From Neckera pumila (lineage: Eukaryota; Streptophyta; Bryopsida; Hypnales; Neckeraceae): a stretch of 64,000 nt of DNA. The DNA is taken from assembly GCA_963969595.1 (NCBI GenBank), contig OZ018409.1:38763282-38827281 (forward strand). The letters run 5' to 3'. The first letter of the stretch is position 1; each line of letters opens with the position of its first letter. Both the position numbers and the translations under genes were made by a program. Below the pieces are notes generated by a model that saw only the letters and a list, made by a program, of their open reading frames with translations, did not search any database and had not been told where the DNA came from. Of the stretch, positions 25,222 to 36,659 are shown in pieces.

Positions 25222-26640
25222 CCTTCGACTCTGACGAAAGAGTCACGGTCCTAGGGTGCGCAATTCCGACACCCTACAGTCTAAATCCTGAGAAATGCAA
25301 TTCAACCGTTAAGTACAAGTGAGCCAACCTCGAGCACAAGTTAAGAACCTTGACGATATGCAACTAAAACCCCTAATTCCAGAACAGAAGTAATTGAAAC
25401 TATTATCAGGACCTGCAAATACCAAACAAAGCTCTCCATAAACCTTCAAGCAAAAGCGAATACCCGAATGACAAGATACAACCGTAGAAACCAAATAAGA
25501 AATCGAAACCTTCTACTAGGAATCCTGCCATGAGATTTCTAATTCTATACACAAACCTCTTCATCGACACTCGATTCCAAACAACGCACCCCCAAAACCT
25601 AAATAATAACAGATTTCGTGATTTTCAATGATAAATTCGATGGAGCGCACTAGAAAAGCAAACCACGAAACTCGGGACACGTCAAACTTCAAACCTTTGC
25701 TGGAAACCCTAAAACTGCGATACGCAACCCCTGCATAAACAACGATTTCCCTTCTTGAACTACGTCCTCAAACACCACAACAAACCCTTGAATCTTAGGT
25801 AATTAATTGATTGCACATCCAAAATTTCAACAAACGAAACCCCTAAAATTTGCAGAACTCTAACACGAGACTACAAACCCCAAACTCGAACTCCCTGCTC
25901 AAACCTCTTACTCTCCTCCCCAACCGGATTTCAGACTAAACGCCGAATACTAAAAAACTTCATGGCCTTTGAAAATAAAATCAATGGAGCCGTAAGCACA
26001 GAAGAAAACCATGCAACTCTGTGAAACTTCGAAACTCTCAATCTGGAAATGAAAAACCCTAACGACACTCGCTCTGCCCAAAGCAAAGACCCTGTTTACA
26101 ACAAAATCTACCACATCCTCAAACGCCACCCTAAGCCTTCCAAGAACACCTGAAGTACTTCATTACATATCCATACTTTCGACTAACGAAACCCCAATAA
26201 TTTTCAGAACCGAACCTCAAAAGCAAAGGAACAAACCTGAGAATTTTGAGAGGAGGAACGCCGAATGGAAGAGCATCTCGCAAGCCTCCACTCCTTCGCG
26301 TCTGACGACACAGAAGGATATCTCCAAGAAACAACTTTAAAGCTCCATCGCCACGGACTTATCCAGCTACAAAAACAAGGACCGACGAAAACAGAGACCA
26401 GATGGCAAACGCCTACTCTAAAGACACTTAGACCATACCGAGCCAAGTCTCAAGATATTTAGAAGGGGGAAGAGAGAAGAAGAAACGCGCCGACGGGAAA
26501 CAAAGTAACGTGACCAACACGCGACGACGTCGGTAACAACAAACTTGAAGGTTTAGAAACAAGCAGAGAGGAGTGCGAAGGAAGGCAGAAATGGCAGATT
26601 AGGGTTTGTACTAGCCGGGATGACGACGTCGGGCAGCGGA
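25222..26640 (-). promoter_or_regulatory. Leader and promoter region of CDKC
   Basis: No convincing coding exon upstream of the CDKC ATG. The composition to about 26.6 kb is GC-richer than the intergenic background, with many short AAACCCTAA-like pieces, as expected of a long 5' UTR (possibly with an intron) and promoter. Frames of 60-80 codons here (for example 26204-26446 on the minus strand) look accidental. Confidence 0.45.
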
Positions 26641-26738
26641 AATGTTTGGACTCGGGCTGAAGGAAACGGGCAGTGGGCAGGGGGAAGTGGGGAACAACTC
26701 AAAACAAAGATTGGAAGTTGGGCTGTCCGTTGGTCTGC

Positions 26739-27106
26739 TAAGGTAGTGTGCTCTAAAATGGACCATGTTCTAAAACAGACCTCTATCTAGGAATGGGTGA
26801 CAGGTTGCTTGAAATATCTATTGCTGTCAATGATGAGTTAGGTAGGCTTAAATTGGTCCATTTAACCCTTGAACGCCGCCGAGGACGTTCTACGTCCTTT
26901 GAATGACAAAGAATCTTTCCCTACAAGACAGAAGTGCAACTTTTCATCCTCGGTATTAGGAGTAAGAAGGAAAGATCTTCAACAGTTCTTTGACTTCCAA
27001 TGAATGTATTAGGCTTTTTCAAAGTAGATGATGTCACATGGAATTACAATACATGATTTCCATGGCTACCGGTCCGTCCTTCAAGGGTTAAGAGCACATT
27101 ACCTTA
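26739..27106. mobile_element. TA-flanked MITE (AGGTAGT ends), split by a TTAA element
   Basis: Left end TAAGGTAGTGTGCTCTAAAA, right end GAGCACATTACCTTA. Without the inserted 26862-27091 element it would be about 140 bp. Its left half matches the outer parts of 33541-34607 closely (CCTCTATCTAGGAATG, GATGAGTTAGGTAGGCTTAAA). A TA on each side suggests a Tc1/mariner-like target duplication. Confidence 0.75.
26862..27091 (+). mobile_element. TTAA element, 229-bp family, copy 1 (nested)
   Basis: TTAACCCTTGAACGCCGCC at the left and CGTCCTTCAAGGGTTAA at the right, 230 bp with both TTAA included. It interrupts the TA-flanked MITE above; the interrupted MITE resumes as GAGCACATTACC right after the second TTAA. 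Non-coding. Confidence 0.85.
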
Positions 27107-27857
27107 CAAATTCGATTCTAGCAACCATTTCGTCTTCGGGTAGTGCTTTGGGCATCAAATTTTTTTCTTTGATTGGATTTCTGAAATGTAGGAACACAAA
27201 GTACATTGTGTATGCTATACCTTAAATGAGGTTGTTTGTTTATTTTCTTTTCTTTATTTGTTATTGTGAGATCTCTTGGACCGTGCGTCCTCCAGTTGTG
27301 TTCTTGGTACCATTAGAAAGCCTTTTGCGAGGAGGGGTGCATGGGATTTATTTTCTGGCATTTTGGACCTAAGGTGGGAAAGTTATTGAAGTTTGAAGTT
27401 TTTTTGAATTTAAAAATTAGAAACTCATTTTACTTTTATTTTATTAGTATGTAGCAATGACATAGGGCACAAATAGATACAGATAGAAACTCCAGTCTTT
27501 GAAGAAGGCTGACGTAAATAAAGTGTTTGTTTGCAATGACAATGAGCCAATGTCCATTTGATCAAGGGCCATTGATACCAAACTACTCTCCCCTTTTGAG
27601 AATAGACACTTTTATAGGGTACACTAGTAAATAATGAAGGAATGAATACAAAGTGCACAACCTATGTGCTATACCTTAAATGAGGTTGTTTGTTTATGTC
27701 AACATTGATGTTTTATTGGACATTTTTGTTAATATAAATTTTTTGGGTTGTCAACATTGACATCACCTAAAATTTGTCATAAAAAATTAGGGCTCATCAC
27801 CTAAAACGGGGGTTTCTTATAGTGGCAAGATCCAAAATTTCTCAATTATATGCTAGC
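27107..27857. other. Intergenic DNA, nothing recognised
   Basis: AT-rich. A short phrase (CTATACCTTAAATGAGGTTGTTTGTTT) occurs twice about 450 bp apart (near 27218 and 27668), showing a local duplication. No coding potential. Confidence 0.4.
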
Positions 27858-28086
27858 TTAATCCTAAAAGGACGGACTTGTGCCCATAGAAGTCATCCAT
27901 TTTTGAACAGTGAGAATGGTTGGTATAAAAAAATCTAAAAACACTCATTAGAAATCAAGCTATTGTAGCAGTTTTCCACTTTTCACACAAAATTCCAAGG
28001 ATAAATAGTTACACTTTTGTCCTATACAGGAGAATTCCTTATCATTCATCGGATACCAAATGTCCTCAGCATCCTTTATGGATTAA
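27858..28086 (-). mobile_element. TTAA element, 229-bp family, copy 2 (reverse)
   Basis: TTAATCCTAAAAGGACGG at the left and GCATCCTTTATGGATTAA at the right, 229 bp. Read on the minus strand it aligns end to end with 58387-58615, including the CACTTTTGTCCTATA and CATTCAT blocks. Confidence 0.85.
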
Positions 28087-29956
28087 ACAAGTGGACAAAC
28101 TAAGAGGTTTGAATACTGCACTGGACAAGGATTCAATTTCAGCCAATGAACTTGAAGTCAATTTGTCCATCCACTTGTCTGAAGTGTACTCGAGTGAACT
28201 AAAAGAGGCCATGCGAGCAAGCAAAAGTCTAGACAGGCAAGTGGGCAAAACTCATTGCGGACAGACTGAAAGAGGGTAGATATAGGGCGCAAAAATTTGC
28301 CCCATGTCAACGAGCTGCTAGGAGGAACCTCAAATCGGCATAGGACTTAGGCTCGGTTCAAACCGAGACATCCATAGTAATCGGACAAGGTTTGAGGCAT
28401 TATCATTAGTCCATGGTAAGGTTTTGTTCGCTAAGGGGTTCACACTCGAGGAATGTCCACTTGAGATGAAGTCCATGTCATTGTCCACTCCCGCCAAAAA
28501 TGAAGCTCAAGTCCAAGTTGTAGCGGACAAGTTTGGGATCATGTTGGGAGGTGATTCCAAACTTGTCCAGAGGACAAAACCCTCTTTTTTCACCCATGCG
28601 CCTTCAAGCTTTGCTCATCTTTACCACTGTGCCTTCAAGCTTGCACTCTCCTTCAACATAATGCCTTCAAGCTTGGAACATGTGCAAATTTGTTGCATTG
28701 TGATTTATTACGTTTTCTATAGCATTCTTTTGTTTGGCTGTGACTACATGTTTTATTTGGGATTTCTATTTGGGATTGGGGTTTTCATTGGCTTCCAAAT
28801 ATTTATGCATCATTTTGAGAGCTTGCGGTATGGAGATTATTTTTGTGTGAATTGTTGTGTACTGTACTACTTCTAAGTATATCGGTAGTTCACCTCCATC
28901 TTCAACTTTGTAGATTTTCCTTAATAGGGCAAAATTATTCAAGAGTTTCAAACATAGAGACTCCTGAAACAAATGATAAAAAGATTTAGCTATAGTACTA
29001 TACGTTACATGTTAATGCTTGCACAGGTTTTGTCAGTCATTATTGATTTTGTAACTAGATGTGGAAGGGACAGAGCTTGATCATTGTTAGGAGGTATCCT
29101 TGCATAGTTTAATTGCACAGCTTCAGTTGGCATGGTGAGATGCTTTGGTCCCCTTTGACATCGTGATTGCTTTGGTCCCACTACTGCATTGATTTCGTAA
29201 AAATTTATAAAATATTTGGTGTCAATACTTACATTTGATTACATTATTTTTTGAATGTTTTTTGAATATTTTTAAATGATTCCTCACATCAAAGACCAAA
29301 GAATGAAGTTCAAAAAAAATTAACAAAATCTGAATTATTGTTCATGTAAAAAAGTAATACGTTGTGGCAAAGGGCTAATTTTCACTTGATATGTGGTAGT
29401 TACAAAACTTTGGCATGAAAGATGGTAAAATACAATGCAACCAGGCATCCGGTTCCAAGTATGAAAGCATTCACCGGACGGACAAAATGCTTGATGATAT
29501 GGCAATTTCCTTCCTTAGGTTTCGTCCGGTTGCGTTGTACCGGGCCTGTTGCCATTGGGCTTTTGAACCTCTAGGAATTGGAGGCTTGCGTCCAGGAGCC
29601 GGAGCATCCATGCCAGGAATCCAAGACGTTTCCATTGGGAGCTCAGACCCACACCAACTTTAGCCACAATGAAAAGTGAGTCGACCAGCAACATGTGTCG
29701 CACTCACCATCCAAAGTCGCGCAATAGCAAGGTGCAAAATTTGTTTTTTTCTTGAAATAAGCCTCCTCCAGACCAGGGGCCAGGCCCTCCAACTCTACAA
29801 AGCCGATTTGCAACTAGAGGTCCGATTCAGAGGTCCGGCTGGATGGGGACCTCAATGGAGAGCGCCTGGACCTCCCTCTCTTGGAGGTCCAGGAGCCCAA
29901 TGGCAACAGGCTCTTAGTGCCGACTGCCGAGGGGATCCGGTGTCTTCTGAGTTGTA
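28087..29956. other. Intergenic DNA with unrecognised frames
   Basis: Two frames (28091-28279 and 28424-28876, +) are somewhat protein-like at their starts but have no family I know. GCCTTCAAGCTT is repeated three times in 28610-28680. A GC-rich patch at 29760-29950 contains an inverted GGACCTCC/GGAGGTCC motif. This looks like decayed mobile or captured DNA. Confidence 0.3.
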
Positions 29957-30188
29957 ACTTCAACCCTAAAGCGCTCCGACGTTCATTTTTTGGACGATGA
30001 ACAAAGGGCTTCGAGGCACTCTTTTGTCCAACTAAGTTCTCATTCATCCAATGTAATACTTGAATCTAGAAAAGACAACCTTCCTTAATGACCAAATTCA
30101 TGAAACTCCGGTAAATGATGATTCTGTACAAAGATATAAGCAAAAATGTGCCAAAATTCAGAAAAGGATTGAGACGTTTAGGGGTTAA
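29957..30188. mobile_element. Probable TTAA-type element, ~232 bp
   Basis: Left end TTCAACCCTAAAGCG (TTAA mutated to TTCA), right end GAGACGTTTAGGGGTTAA. The ends are short imperfect inverted repeats of the CCCTAAA type. The interior is only weakly similar to the 229-bp family. Confidence 0.45.
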
Positions 30189-30363
30189 ACCAACATAAAG
30201 TACACACCTGCAGTTTGTCGTTCGCTGTCTGCGACGTGGCAGCGATGTCCTGCGAGTGTGCACAGCGGGTCGGAGGACCACGTAGTTCTGTCTGTATGCT
30301 TTGGTCTGACTCACCCATGGGTCGGTCATCTGGAAGCATAGAAACGTTGTTAAAATTTGCCAT
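30178..30363 (-). CDS. Possible first coding exon of a divergent gene
   Basis: On the minus strand an ATG at 30363-30361 opens a frame beginning MANFNNVSMLPDDRPMGESD that runs through about 50 codons to LQ and a GTGTGT donor near 30207. The sequence upstream (30370-30700, minus strand) resembles a plant leader. No downstream exon could be identified, and a TTAA-type element lies directly beyond. Could be a real gene with a long intron, a truncated gene, or chance. Confidence 0.25.
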   Translation of the reverse strand: MANFNNVSMLPDDRPMGESDQSIQTELRGPPTRCAHSQDIAATSQTANDKLQVCTLCWFNP

Positions 30364-30724
30364 CAGAGTGTATACGGAAAATTGTTACAAGGAATTGTCA
30401 CAAGAAACACTACTCCTAGGCTGCTCCGACTGTCAGTGTTTCTGCAGCTATCAATCCACGCAGAAATGCAAGAGCAGGAGTATCAAGCCCAACGGTTTAG
30501 GTCCGGTGGGTGCAGGAAGCAGGAACTACCTCGTATCAGACCGAACCCTAACTCGATGCAAAAAAACTCCAAACTCGAGACAGAAGACTCTAAAAATTTG
30601 TGCCGCAAATGCCAAAGAAAATCAGAAAAACGCTGCAATTCTTCAGACAAGAATATGAATGTCAAAAACGAAATTGAGTTTATGAGTACGCAAAAATTGG
30701 TTCAAGGGGGTTCTGGGGGTTCTG

Positions 30725-30757
30725 TTTTTTTTTTTTTTTTTTTTTTTTTTGGGGGGG
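30725..30757 (+). repeat. T26-G7 homopolymer run
   Basis: Twenty-six T directly followed by seven G, between two short leaders. It may be an ordinary slippage tract in a promoter, or an A-tail of a retroposed copy read from the other strand. Length is prone to sequencing error. Confidence 0.7.
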
Positions 30758-30967
30758 CGGGCACAAAACCCCTCCTCCTCAAACAAGAGAACCGGGCAGC
30801 GGGCTGCCAACAATCAAGCCCGTAAAATGTACGACTTTGGAAGATACTGCCCTTCCTTTTGAGTCGGTATCACCTTCAATGGTCCATAGTGAGCTTCAGT
30901 TCTTGCATACATTTCAGTTTTCTTCCAATTTTTGCAACTCCGAGGACGATCGCAGCTCTCCGTCATC

Positions 30968-32788
30968 ATGTGAGCACAATTGCAATTCCTTTTCACGGAT
31001 TCTCGTTCTCTTTTCCGTGTGCTATTTGCTCAAGTTTTGTGATGCTCTTTGAGGTTTTGCGGCAATACTTCCGTGTTTGAGTTTGGAGGTCGTTGTGTTT
31101 AGGGTTAGAGTTCACAATTGGGGTTCTGTTGTTGCGCGGAGCACCTGCTTGGATTACTTCCTTCAGCAGAGGCGTTGAAGGTTCCTTGCTTCCTTCAGTA
31201 GGTTGCATTGTTCTGTTGCCACGGGGTTTCTTATCTGATCGTGAGATCTTTATATTAGGGCTCGGGAACGGGAGGAAGATACTTCAGTTGAGGAGGAAAT
31301 CGAGGAGGTCGAGGCTGTGGATCCGAAGGGGGAGATTGAGGACTCATGCAAGCCAAGATGTGTAAAGCAACTAATATCGTATGAGGTAAGGAAGAGGCAT
31401 TTGCGTCCAAGTTTAAGCACCTTTAAGCATTTTTACCAATATGTAGGAGTGTGCTTGCATTGGGAGATCAGTATAGAGATCACTTTGGATACGCAGCCAA
31501 AGTCTGTTGAGATCAAATATTTATCACTATGTTTGATGATTACTTATGCCATCATTCAAAGTGGGAGGTTGTAGACCATTATTGAAGGGGCAGTAGACAA
31601 CCCCATTTCCATTCAAAAATCAGTAGCTATAGACATTTAACCATGTCATGCTTACACGCAACTTGTGAATTGAAGTCCAAACGAGTGTCTGAATAGATGA
31701 GGTTATGTTGCTCACAAGGTCAGGTAGGAGATGGAATCAGTCTTAATGGTTTTAGTATCCTCGACCTTGAAAGGATATGGTTAAGTCCGTGTCATGCTGG
31801 CAGCACATGAAATTCTCTCGGTGCAGACATGTAGTTGGCAATGGAATAGTCTCTCCGTGTCAGAGAACGAGAAACACAAGAGAAGTGTTTTGGGAAATAT
31901 CAAGAAGAGTAGTCATCATTTCTTTTGAACGTTTGGTGTACTTTTCTACCTGTGGACATGCTGTTTTGCAGGCCTGTGTGAAGCGTGTTGAGAGTGATGA
32001 GCAAGGACAAAAACATTGTACTGGCCAGTACTTTGATTATTGGGGCTGCATTGATCAGTGTGTAAGTCTTTTCAGCGATACCCATTTACTCATGTATTTA
32101 CAATGCTGTAATAGAACAGTGAATTACACATGTAGTTTTCACATGCATTCAAAGAGAATTTAGCCTCTGAGTTCCGTTCCGTTCAGTTCGTAAGTACAGT
32201 TGATGACCATCCGTGTGTTAAATGTCATGCGCTGGTTAAGATCCGGAATCGTTGCCAGCGAGGTATGTTTTGTTTTGTACTACATATGTCCTCATGCAGA
32301 ATCGGAGTTCTTTACGAATTGTGCTATTAATGGTGAAAACAGGGCCAAATGACCATGCAATTTCTTCTAATGTTATGTTAATAGTAGAGTCATCCTCAAA
32401 CCCTTTCGAAGTGGAGGTGCTGACCTTGTTTTAAGGATAATGTATGGGTGAATCTACTGAATAATATCGTGAATAACTTTTGGCTAACCTTTTTTTGTGG
32501 TTCAATCATGAATCTGAAAAAGATTGGATTTTAGGATAACTCAATCGTCCTAGAAATGCACTGAAGACGGTGGTCAGATGTACACCTTAATTCTTATAAA
32601 ATTTTCATGAGAACAGAGATCTTCTTCTTATGAGGTTCTGTACCTGTAGAGGATGTAGAGGTTTGGTACAGTGATGATTCGGGATACTTTGGTGTTGACA
32701 ATTGTATAACAATTGTGTTGAGTTCACTGACATTGGCAGCTTGGCCACTGTACAGGCTGCACCCAAGGTCTTTCGCAAATTAGCATGA
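30968..32788 (+). CDS. QCR6: Cytochrome b-c1 complex hinge subunit (complex III subunit 6)
   Basis: Acidic intermembrane-space subunit of mitochondrial complex III, which helps cytochrome c1 meet cytochrome c. Coding parts in phase: 30968-30969, 31259-31385, 31972-32061, 32756-32788; 83 residues. The N-terminus is strongly acidic (SVEEEIEEVEAVDPKGEIED). The body has the family cysteines 31, 35, 45, 59, 69 and 73, giving two C-x9-C pairs, and the hallmark KHCTGQYFDYWGC. It ends CAAPKVFRKLA. No ATG lies in the frame of exon 2 downstream of a stop. The only start found joins AT (before the GTGAGC donor at 30970) with G (after the TATTAG acceptor), producing MAREREED. That split start is inference; the other exons are firm. 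Confidence 0.88.
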
Positions 32789-33540
32789 GAAGGTCACCTT
32801 CTCGGAAACATTATTGGCCCTGCTGAAGGTACGTTCAAAGATTCGTAGAGGAATGACGGAGCATCTCCTCGAAAGACGACGTATGAACTCGGCCAGACAT
32901 CTGCAACGATGTCTAATTCCTGTTAGTAGGAGCTAGCTAGTTTACGAGCTGGGCATTTTTCTTCAGGAAAGGCAATACAGAATGTGCTAGCCGATGAAGC
33001 TGACGGATTTCAGACAAAGCTTTTCTGATAATGTGATACGCTGAAGTGAAGTTGTGCACTTTATCAGGAGTAAGATAGTCATCGTTTAAGGTGGAAAGCT
33101 TCAATTGATATTGGCAGAGCTTACATAAAGAGATTTAATTTCTGATTGAATGTTTGCTGTACTTTTATTTTATTTCTAAAATCACTGGACGTACCTCAAC
33201 AAACATGGGGTTTTTAACCCCTAAAAGACCAAAGATCAAGTGGCAGTTAAATGACCAATGGAAAATTTGGGTAGGTTTCTATGAAGTCAATATTGAATGG
33301 ATCTTTTGACCCCAAGGTGTGGACATATAGTGCCTCATTTGGGGAATTTATTTTTGTCCAATTGGGTTCTTGGATCAAAAGTTATGTTGTTTGAAATTCT
33401 TTGGGTAAGGTGGGTAGTTTCAGGCACTGTGTGCAAAATTCCTCCTCTACCTTTGAAATTTGGTACGTATCTACCTTTGAAATTTGGTTGGTATAGAAGT
33501 AACATGATGAAGGAAGCAACGATCAAAAAATATATTTATG

Positions 33541-34607
33541 TAACATAGTCTACTCTATAAGTGACCTAATTCTAAATGCAACCTCTATCTAGGAATGAGT
33601 GATAGGTTGCAAGAAATATCTATTACTCTTAATCCCTAAAGTTGCATTGTCCCCTCGGAGGACAAATCAAATTTCGGGCAGGCACCTATGGGCTCAATTT
33701 TTAGTGAAACTTTTTGAAACTTTTCTATAAGATAGAAAGACTGATTAGCTTCGTAGGAATATAATTTTTATTTCAATTGGTGCCCGGGAGCAAAAGATAT
33801 ACCACAAGAAGCCTCAAATTGAACTCAGCGGGCAACACAATTTTTTTGCAAAAAGTCAAAATAAATTTTAATTTTTTTTTTCCTTAAAACTTTATATTTT
33901 TGTCTACATGTGAAGCTTTGATTCATTTTATTTGGACTAATAAGGAGCAAGTTATGGACAATCTTGTTTTTTGGGCAATCTAAGCATCTTTTTCAAAAAA
34001 TAACTTGTAGGATTCATTTCTAAATGCAATTTTCACAATTTCTTACAATTTTTTTTTTGAGAATGTTTTGTTTGCTTGCTAAAACAATCTCACCATTGGG
34101 ATTATTTCATTTCAATCTCATCTAAGAGCTATTAACGATTTCGTTTTTTTTCAATCTTGGACCTACTTCTACTTAATAATTTTTTAAAGAATGAAAATCA
34201 AGTGTTTCTTTTTGGTAATTTTTTTGTAGACTTTCAACTTACATCTTCAACATAAAAAAATTTAAATTTAAAGTCTGTAGTGCAATAAGTTTCCACAAAT
34301 GGCAATCAAAGTCATCTGAAATTGCAAGTCAATGTTCAAAAAACCTTTCTTTTTCAACTTTGAATGCTAATATCTTCCAACCTATACGGTCAAACTTCAT
34401 GAAATTTTTACCACATGATCTTTGACAAGTGAAGTACAAGATCCTATGGTTAGATTCTAAAAAAATGTCTTTTTTGTGTTCTTGGCTGAATGCAGCCAAA
34501 ATGGCAGTTTTGAGTGGTTTTTGACAAAAAAAAATGGCCTTGGGACTTTAGGGGTTAATGATGAGTTAGGTAGGCTTAAATGGTTGCTGTAAGAATAGAC
34601 TACCTTG
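33541..34607. mobile_element. TA-flanked MITE (AGGTAGT type), split by a TTAA element
   Basis: Left end TAACATAGTCTACTCTATAA, right end TTACCC-free but clear: GCTGTAAGAATAGACTACCTT. Between them lies the 930-bp TTAA element 33629-34558. The host parts match 26739-26861 (AATATCTATT, GATGAGTTAGGTAGGCTTAAA), so the pre-insertion MITE was about 140 bp. The right TA has become TG. Confidence 0.75.
33629..34558. mobile_element. TTAA-flanked element, ~920-bp family, copy 2 (nested)
   Basis: Left TTAATCCCTAAAGTTGC, right GGGACTTTAGGGGTTAA. The whole length aligns with 12164-13082. Another TTAACCCCTAAAAGACC at 33214 looks like a further left end of the family just outside, probably from an older partial copy. 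Non-coding. Confidence 0.85.
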
Positions 34608-36495
34608 ATGCAAAAATCTTACTTTAGGAAGAGTTCAAGTTTGTTGAGCTTGTTAGGTAAGGTCCCAAAAAAATTTCATCTAATTTCAAAATATGCTATA
34701 TAATAATAGACAAATAGAAAACAAGTTAAGGTCTTACCCAAAGAGCAAATCAAATCTGAAGCCATACATCTCTATAAACAAAACATTGTACTTAGTTGTA
34801 GAATCAATTTGGAGTAGAGACTTGAATACATGTAAGTCAACAATAGGTCTGATACATATCTCAAAGAATTATATATTGACCAAACACATAAACTTCATCT
34901 GATAGTATTCCTTTCCACTATAGAAGTGAAATGTAGAACCCTATCTGAAGCAACCAAAGATATAATATACTTGAAATTTAGAACACTACCTTTGGAACTT
35001 TAAAGCATCACTATAGATTCTACCCTTTTACTTAGTAACAACAAGTCTTGTATTAAGATTGTACTCAATCTAATCTTCTTATAAAAAATGCTCGTAAAAA
35101 CATTTAGAAATCTAATATCATTTTATTAGAAAATAGAAAAAGATGAAATTAGGAGAAATCAGCATTGATTATATATCCACTTTTGTTTAGCAATTCAATC
35201 TCCTAACCAAATTACTAGCTCCAAAACCATCTTCACTAAATAGAGAAGCCATAGGTGTTAAACTTCTACCTCTGTAGATGCCCTCTTATATGACACTATC
35301 CAAAATAAATTTGAAGCCTAAAAATTCGTTCCTCATTTACAATGGTGTGTAATACCACTACCAACAAAACATTCCCTGACACTGTATGCTTAAAATCCAG
35401 CGCTCTTAAATTTCCTTTAGCCCTATTGTCCCACCAATTTGCAAAATAGTTTCTCTAAAGATGTGCATTTAAATCATTCATAGCAAGTTTGTTTTAGCAC
35501 ATTGACAACCCATTTGTACTCTATGATATTGGCAAGAGTGTTGACCTTGAAGAAGTTATGGACCTATTATCTTGATGGCTTTCTTCTATACAACAACAAG
35601 AATTGCCTTAGATTGTCATATTACCAAGCGACAACATCAATTAGAAGAACATGAAATGAGGAATCACATCGCAGACTCGGTATAAGACAAGAACAAAGAA
35701 CTAAAGTACCAACAATAAAATTTCTATTTCACTTGTATACACTTCTATATTAAGAGTTGTACTAAACCTAAACAAGCTCATTATCAAATGATTGTTGTAT
35801 TGAGAGCACAAACCATCAAAAGCCTATAGGAATGCTCCTGCTTTTGACTTAACAATGCGTGGTTGAGCTTCTACTAATTCTAATTTACATATCCCACATG
35901 GGTTGTTTTACCTCCTACCCCCATATGTATATAAAGAACTTGCATTGTCACTTATAAACTCACAATATAAATGACTTGTGAAGCAATGTGAGGTTGCTGT
36001 TGAATTCATTGCTCACAATAAATTGAATGTTGATTATTTCAAATTTTATTTCAATGCATTAAAACTTACTCTAATCATGAATTATTTATTTGGTATTTTA
36101 GTCCTGAAGCTACATATTGGACATGACATTGACAAGCTGACAAACCACTTGAGTTGGATGCCTTAACAATGGTTATAAATTTTAGAGCCTTTTGGAATTA
36201 GTTATGAGTCTTTGAAGTTGAAATGCAATGGTCACTAAAAGTGTCCACCTCCTAAAATGTACATTGTTTTTACATTGCTGAAACAACAAGAAAAAAAATG
36301 CACAAATAATGTACATTTCAAGATGTGGATGCTTTAGATCTTGAGCATGTTTGTCATGTTTTGAGAGTTTGCTTACTTTATATAACAACAACGACTAATA
36401 CTACAAACACTACAAACATTGCAACTGCTACGACTATTACTATTAATACAATTGCAATGACCACTAAGACTATCAAGACAAGAGGCTCAAAAACC
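34608..36495. other. AT-rich intergenic DNA
   Basis: No coding potential. Holds copy 2 of the ~95-bp TATA-bearing repeat (35866-35960), a block near 36180-36330 related to the interior of the MITE at 45549-45855, and an ACT/ACA-rich triplet stretch at 36388-36470. Confidence 0.5.
35866..35960 (+). repeat. Dispersed ~95-bp repeat with TATA-like run, copy 2
   Basis: GGTTGAGCTTCTACTAATTC, then ATCCCACATGGGTTG, CTACCCCCATATGTATATAAAG; same order of blocks as 18656-18750 and the fold-back arms at 41330-41992. Confidence 0.55.
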
Positions 36496-36498
36496 ACT

Positions 36499-36659
36499 CA
36501 CTAGTAGAAAACTATATTGTAGTCAACAAATGCTAGCTGACAGTTTCTAGTTTGCGTTGACTGCAACACAGTTTTTAGTGTTTTTGCAGTGACTGCAACA
36601 TAGTTTTCAAAAAATGTCAGCCAGCTTTTGTTGATGGCAACATAGGTTTTCTACTAGTG
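36499..36659. mobile_element. CACTA-type MITE, 161 bp, ACT target duplication
   Basis: Ends CACTAGTAGAAAACTAT and TAGGTTTTCTACTAGTG are inverted repeats with the CACTA signature. ACT occurs directly outside both ends (36496-36498 and 36660-36662), a clean 3-bp target duplication as CACTA (En/Spm) transposases make. Inner blocks (GCTAGCTGACA/TGTCAGCCAGC) pair too. No coding sequence. Confidence 0.92.

Noticed and set aside
28424..28876. 150-codon frame considered as a membrane-protein gene
   Set aside because: The second half is AT-rich translated DNA (Phe/Tyr/Cys), with no start context, partner exons or family.
36388..36470. Triplet-rich stretch considered as a CRISPR-like or satellite array
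   Set aside because: Irregular ACT/ACA/ATT triplets without constant repeat and spacer lengths; simple microsatellite.
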